Assembly: GCA_020632495.1 (NCBI GenBank)
Contig: JACKFL010000005.1
Span: 1,612,001-1,676,000 of the forward strand
DNA: 64,000 nt
Reading direction: 5' to 3'
Source: Candidatus Omnitrophota bacterium
GTDB lineage: Bacteria; Omnitrophota; Gorgyraeia; Zapsychrales; Zapsychraceae
Part shown: positions 60,901-64,000 of the stretch, in pieces
Layout of the letters: the number at the start of each line of letters is the position of its first letter
Position numbering within the stretch: position 1 is the first letter of the stretch
Notes under the pieces: model-generated
Database searches by the model: none
Seen by the model: only the letters and a program-made list of their open reading frames with translations
Told to the model about the DNA's origin: nothing
Position numbers and translations under genes: made by a program

Positions 60901-63832
60901 CAAACTGCTGGAGTTTGAGGTGCGCGACGAGTTCACTCCGAACATATTTTTGGGGGCACTGTCGGTCGACAACTATCAAGTCCGCATGCAAAACCTCCAG
61001 CTGGTCGTCCCCCCGGACCGGAAATTTCTTAACATTATTGTGGCCTCGGACAAGGAGGTCTATCGCCCGCGGGAAACAGGGGTTTTCGATATTACGGTGA
61101 CCGACCACATGGGCAATCCCGTCTCGGGCGAGGTGTCGCTCGGGCTGGTGGACGCCAGTGTTTACTATATTCAGGAAGAATACGTGAAGGACATTCGGGA
61201 ATTCTTTTATGGTGAATTGCGCCCCTTGTCCGTGCAGACCAATTCGAGCTTTTCTTACAAGCAATACAAGAAACTGGTCCGCGGTGAGGACGCTCAACTC
61301 ATGCCCGAGGACGTCCTGAAGATGCAGAAACAGCGTGAGAAAATGGCACAGGACAAAGACATCGGTGCTACCGGACAACTCCGGATGGAGGGGAAGGAAC
61401 TCGGCCGGCAGGTCATGAACGAACGCGTTGATATGCTGGCGATGGCTGATGGCATGGCGTCCTCCGCGCCGGCGGTGGCCAGCGAATCCCGAAGCCGGGG
61501 GATGGCGTTCAAGAAAACAAAGAGCGAAATGGCGTTCGCCGACGACGAAATGGATATGCCGATGGAAGAGGCGGAGCTGGCGGCCGGAGGAGGGGGAGAT
61601 CTTCAGGAGCCGACGGTGCGGCAGGACTTTCGGTCCACCGCCTATTGGCAGCCGTCCGTCATTACGGATGAAAACGGCAAGGCCACTGTGAAGGTCAGCT
61701 TCCCGGATTCCCTCACGACCTGGCGCGCCACCGCGCGCGGAATTTCGCAGGCGACTGATGTTGGGAACGTGACTTATGACACCAAGACCAGCAAGGATGT
61801 CATCGTCCGTTTGCAGGCCCCGCGTTTCTTTACCGAGCGTGATGAGGTGATCATTTCGGCAAACGTGCACAATTACACCGACGAGCAGCAAAAGATAAAG
61901 GTGCTGATTAAAAGCGAGGGGCTGCGGGTGCTGGCAGACACGGAACGCTGGATCGAAGTTCCTGCCGGCGGTGAACAGCGTGTCGACTGGCGGACTGTTG
62001 CCGAACAACAGGGGACGGCCCGGATCACGGTTTCGGCCCAGGCCACGGCAGATGCCGACGCGATGGTGAAGTCCTACCCGGTCATCCCGCACGGGATTGA
62101 AAAGTTTATCGCGGAATCCACCGCCGTCCGGCTGGCGGCCGCGGGCGCGGAGACCCGCGTGATGGAGTTCCAGTTGCCCAAGGAGCGCATCAAAGAATCG
62201 ACCACGCTGACCGTCAATCTGTCACCCTCACTGGCGGCCACAATGCTCGACGCGCTCCCTTATCTGGCCAATTATCCGTACGGTTGTGTCGAGCAAACTC
62301 TCAGTCGTTTTCTGCCGGCGGTAATCGTCCGCAAGACCCTGCGCGATTTGGGTCTGAGCGAAGGGGACGTCAATGATTACATCCGTAACGTACTCATCCC
62401 GCGGGAGGATCCCAAGCATCCGCAACGCCGCAGCGAAAGTACGCTGGATGAACTCGACGAAATGACCGCCGCCGGTTTGGAGCGGTTGTATGATTTTCAA
62501 CACGACGACGGCGGCTGGGGCTGGTGGAAGGGCGGTGATTCCGACCGTTTCATGACGGCCTATGTCCTGTGGGGGCTGAGTGAGGCCCGCGCTGCCGGAC
62601 TGCAGGTGAAGGCGGATGTCTTCAGCCGGGCCGTCCGGTATCTTCAACTCGAACTGGTCGAGGCCGAGGACCGGCCGGACATGCTCGCCTGGATGCTGCA
62701 TGCCCTGGGCGCGGCCAAGTCCCAAAGTAAGTTCGAGGACAAACAGATCGCCCGGTTGTGGGAACGCCGCGCGGAACTCAATCCTTATACCCGCGCCCTG
62801 TTCGCGCTGTCTCAGCACTACCGCGGAGATGCCCAACGGTCGACCGTGCTGGCCCGGAATCTCGCCAACGGGATGATCGAAGACAAGGACAACGGCACGC
62901 TGCATTGGGGTGAGTCCGGTGTCTACTACAGGTTCAGCGAGGGCGGAGTGGAGGCCACCGCGTTTGTGATCAAGGCCCTGGCGAATATCGATCCGCAAAG
63001 CCGTCTAATCCCGCCCGCAGTGAAATGGATGGCGTTGAACCGTCGCGGCGCGCGCTGGAAAAACACGCGTGACACGGCGATCGCCATCCTCGGGCTGGCG
63101 GATTATCTGAAAACAACCAACGAACTCAATCCGGACCTGACGTTTAGCGTAAAGGTCAACGGGCGTCAGATCCGTGAGCAGCGGGTCGATCGCACAAATG
63201 TCTTTTCTTTTGAGCGCCGCATAGAATTGCCTGGCGATATGCTGCGGGACGGCAAGAATACCGTTGAAATTTCCGCCGAGGGAGCCGGTTCGCTGTACGC
63301 CTCCGGCTATCTGAAATACTTCACACTGGAGGAGAACATTACGCCCGCCGGTAATGAGGTCCATGTCGAACGCCGATATTTTATCGAGGATACGGCCGAG
63401 ACCCTGCTGCGCGGGTACGACACCGACTGGCGGCCGCTGGAATCCGGCGACGAAGTCACCAGCGGGGACCGGATTCGTGTCGAGATTACCCTCGAGGCCA
63501 AGAACAACTATGAGTATCTCGTCCTCGAGGACTTCAAGCCGGCCGGGCTGGAAGCCGTGTCGCTGAAAAGTGGAGAGGGGTACGCGGAACATCTGGACCG
63601 TAAGGGCAAGCCATCCGGTGAACGGACCTGGATCTATCAGGAGTTCCGTGACCAAAAGGCGGCCTTTTTCGTCTCCGAGCTCAAGCAGGGCAAGCACAAG
63701 CTGACGTACGAACTGCGGGCGGAAGTGCCGGGGACATTCCACGGGATGCCGAACCAGACGCATGCCATGTATGTTCCCGAAATCCGGGCCAACAGCGCGG
63801 AAATGACGATCACCGTCGGTGACCGAGAATAA
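57986..63832 (+). CDS. TPR plus alpha-2-macroglobulin family protein
   Basis: Of 1948 residues from ATG 57986 (GGAGG upstream; a longer in-frame start 10 codons earlier lacks a signal). Signal peptide, then TPR-like repeats (~30-290; DKAAEYFTKVIKEYSDSEWVDDAYYYLGQYHQ), macroglobulin MG domains with repeated DxxG strands, a Met/Lys/acid-rich low-complexity segment (~1101-1211) resembling a bait region, then FPDSLTTWRATA and the thioester motif C1434-V-E-Q1437 in GCVEQTLSRF. Alpha-2-macroglobulins trap proteases after bait cleavage through the Cys-Gln thioester; bacterial ones act in the periplasm, often with PbpC, which is not next to it here. Confidence 0.92.
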   Translation: MPRKIGILAVLVLCGMAVAAVPFSLAQPAEQQRADQLWQEKSYRLAAEQYSRLLAGEDLDKNQRRELRFKQADSAWRTTEQDRYEEAVKTLKELIEGDERDRWWAEANESLAEHYLQVNRWQHANEIKTGFESAREYWAGSKDLTVARRRFIDITFALGDFISSQWGWGYQGIKPLATDGVRVLPPDQPQNAGLYVIYEELLKVTRSDEDRARVYYSLGMSSYQNYYDQKQKDKAAEYFTKVIKEYSDSEWVDDAYYYLGQYHQQRNDLQAALDAYHGLLQRFRKGESQWVNNAQSQVESIVNPQINISTAFTFLPGSEVQFGIGWKNIRSARLTIYPLNLIDHLQFDPATQPDNYRYGLNNYQEMLSRVVEKQTYRRLTPVVSVALNLKNEGKYQHYNENKGLAEWLRSDDKQPVDPSRGVLAPGAYLVLVQAQGVEAYDLVMVTDMGVATKTAGHSGLVYAFDSQTGEPRSAARVKYQYRYYNDRGNWAWEQGEGQTDDDGILTFPLKANTNRNYNNQHELFAVVAQADRQAFAQGRNYSYAQNRQWWIYAYSDRPAYRPNEEISFKTTLRGYDQDAFFTPARQPVAIRVYDPRGNQVLEKEYVLNDFGTFSDALTLDEKAPLGEYRMEVYSAKWQTHYGSAPLFRLEEYKLPEFIVSVSPRPNEDGQTAYQLGDEIEVELDAKYYFGGGVENADVEYLIYQSPYYHSYYPPREYPWYYAGREALHGRHNYYNSGTLIKKESIKTDAEGKAVFSFETPENNGQDLEYRIEVRVVDQSRREISSTARIKVTKNSFYAYLKPKNQIYRPGDKAQVEIKTLTANNAPVGVDGRVQVLRNWWREPVGVDERMAKPSGYAEEEMFSKFVKTDERGEAVFDFEPGRDGYYVVKFTGYDRNGKEVTAQTNVFVCDKQSRDLGYRYGGLQIIPEKDTYTIGETARVMLVTERPGAWVLFTAEVDEIFGHQMHFLEGAVKLLEFEVRDEFTPNIFLGALSVDNYQVRMQNLQLVVPPDRKFLNIIVASDKEVYRPRETGVFDITVTDHMGNPVSGEVSLGLVDASVYYIQEEYVKDIREFFYGELRPLSVQTNSSFSYKQYKKLVRGEDAQLMPEDVLKMQKQREKMAQDKDIGATGQLRMEGKELGRQVMNERVDMLAMADGMASSAPAVASESRSRGMAFKKTKSEMAFADDEMDMPMEEAELAAGGGGDLQEPTVRQDFRSTAYWQPSVITDENGKATVKVSFPDSLTTWRATARGISQATDVGNVTYDTKTSKDVIVRLQAPRFFTERDEVIISANVHNYTDEQQKIKVLIKSEGLRVLADTERWIEVPAGGEQRVDWRTVAEQQGTARITVSAQATADADAMVKSYPVIPHGIEKFIAESTAVRLAAAGAETRVMEFQLPKERIKESTTLTVNLSPSLAATMLDALPYLANYPYGCVEQTLSRFLPAVIVRKTLRDLGLSEGDVNDYIRNVLIPREDPKHPQRRSESTLDELDEMTAAGLERLYDFQHDDGGWGWWKGGDSDRFMTAYVLWGLSEARAAGLQVKADVFSRAVRYLQLELVEAEDRPDMLAWMLHALGAAKSQSKFEDKQIARLWERRAELNPYTRALFALSQHYRGDAQRSTVLARNLANGMIEDKDNGTLHWGESGVYYRFSEGGVEATAFVIKALANIDPQSRLIPPAVKWMALNRRGARWKNTRDTAIAILGLADYLKTTNELNPDLTFSVKVNGRQIREQRVDRTNVFSFERRIELPGDMLRDGKNTVEISAEGAGSLYASGYLKYFTLEENITPAGNEVHVERRYFIEDTAETLLRGYDTDWRPLESGDEVTSGDRIRVEITLEAKNNYEYLVLEDFKPAGLEAVSLKSGEGYAEHLDRKGKPSGERTWIYQEFRDQKAAFFVSELKQGKHKLTYELRAEVPGTFHGMPNQTHAMYVPEIRANSAEMTITVGDRE

Positions 63833-63844
63833 TCGACCCCAGTG

Positions 63845-63873
63845 TTGATTCGCGGCGTGGGGTTTGCTAGGAT
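63845..63873 (+). promoter_or_regulatory. Possible promoter of the last gene
   Basis: TTGATT (63845-63850), 17-base spacer, TAGGAT (63868-63873). It lies 62 bases before the next ATG and is followed by an inverted repeat at 63881-63896. Confidence 0.45.
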
Positions 63874-63880
63874 AACCTTT

Positions 63881-63896
63881 GTGAGGCAGGCCTCAC
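63881..63896. repeat. Inverted repeat near a promoter
   Basis: GTGAGGC-AG-GCCTCAC, 7-base perfect arms, 2-base spacer, just downstream of the -10 box. Could be an operator or a hairpin in the leader. Confidence 0.5.
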
Positions 63897-63935
63897 GCCG
63901 GATAAACTCCGGCCCATACCCTACGGATTCCGCTT

Positions 63936-64000
63936 ATGTTTCGCTACATCATTATTTTCCTGATCGGTTTTTTTCTCGGCCATGCCTTCAGCGGCAATCT
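63936..64000 (+). CDS. Start of a membrane or exported protein (3' partial)
   Basis: The ATG at 63936 opens MFRYIIIFLIGFFLGHAFSG, a hydrophobic N-terminus that runs off the window. Too little is seen to name it. Confidence 0.5.
   Translation, partial: MFRYIIIFLIGFFLGHAFSGN

Noticed and set aside
59510..62092. Long open frame on the minus strand (860 codons)
   Set aside because: It lies wholly inside the alpha-2-macroglobulin gene, which has clear domain motifs, and its translation shows no domain or signal.

Overview
The window is a gene-dense, moderately high-GC stretch of a bacterial chromosome, almost all coding, with short intergenic gaps, many ATGA/TGATG overlaps and good Shine-Dalgarno sites. 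Signal peptides, lipoboxes, a periplasmic-type alpha-2-macroglobulin and Tat genes point to a double-membrane bacterium. The 1717-residue exported protein at 2954-8107 has a style I associate with Candidatus Omnitrophota (OP3). That is an inference from memory; marker-gene phylogeny would decide it. No phage, insertion sequence, CRISPR array or rRNA was seen.

Layout. 1-2658: the end of a membrane-bound spermidine-synthase-like gene, a convergent exported STI1-like protein, and tRNA-Leu(CAA) and tRNA-Ala(GGC) on the minus strand behind a near-consensus promoter. 2954-8107: a giant exported protein with an HExxH site and a LysM-like end. 8088-9032: an endonuclease/exonuclease/phosphatase-family protein. 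9218-19579: a cysteine desulfurase, then a tightly overlapping biotin operon (birA, bioF, bioH, bioC and a bioD-bioA fusion) running into the tRNA U34 genes mnmA and trhO, then pgi. 19663-23976: small exported proteins, tatA-tatC and an SLC12-like cation-chloride transporter. 24000-24371: a bidirectional terminator, a lysine-repeat histone-like gene and a 20-bp palindrome inside its promoter. 24571: hemW.

25843-33900 is the accessory highlight. A Sec-exported SpvB/TcdB/RHS protein of 2134 residues carries a dockerin type I module inside its RHS region and a variable C-terminal domain with a permuted papain-like His/Cys pair. A translationally coupled exported protein (candidate immunity factor), a lipoprotein and a single-domain cohesin-like exported protein follow. 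This suggests a toxin-like RHS protein held by a cohesin-dockerin contact.

33949-50267 is housekeeping: a polyprenyl synthetase, a DUF2059 exported protein, a purine operon (purB-purC-purL-purQ-purM-purD), then a TsaC/phosphatase fusion, rpiB, glyA, nrdR, a BFN-domain protein, a CCA-adding enzyme and a Nudix hydrolase. The TsaC-phosphatase-rpiB-glyA order recalls the ywlC-ywlE-ywlF-glyA neighbourhood of Bacillus subtilis. 50277-57914 holds small, mostly unrecognised proteins plus DUF2237, an SDR dehydrogenase, a YgfZ-like protein, a large lipoprotein and a YdcZ-type transporter. 57986-63832 is a TPR plus alpha-2-macroglobulin protein with an intact thioester motif. A new gene starts at 63936 and runs off the end.
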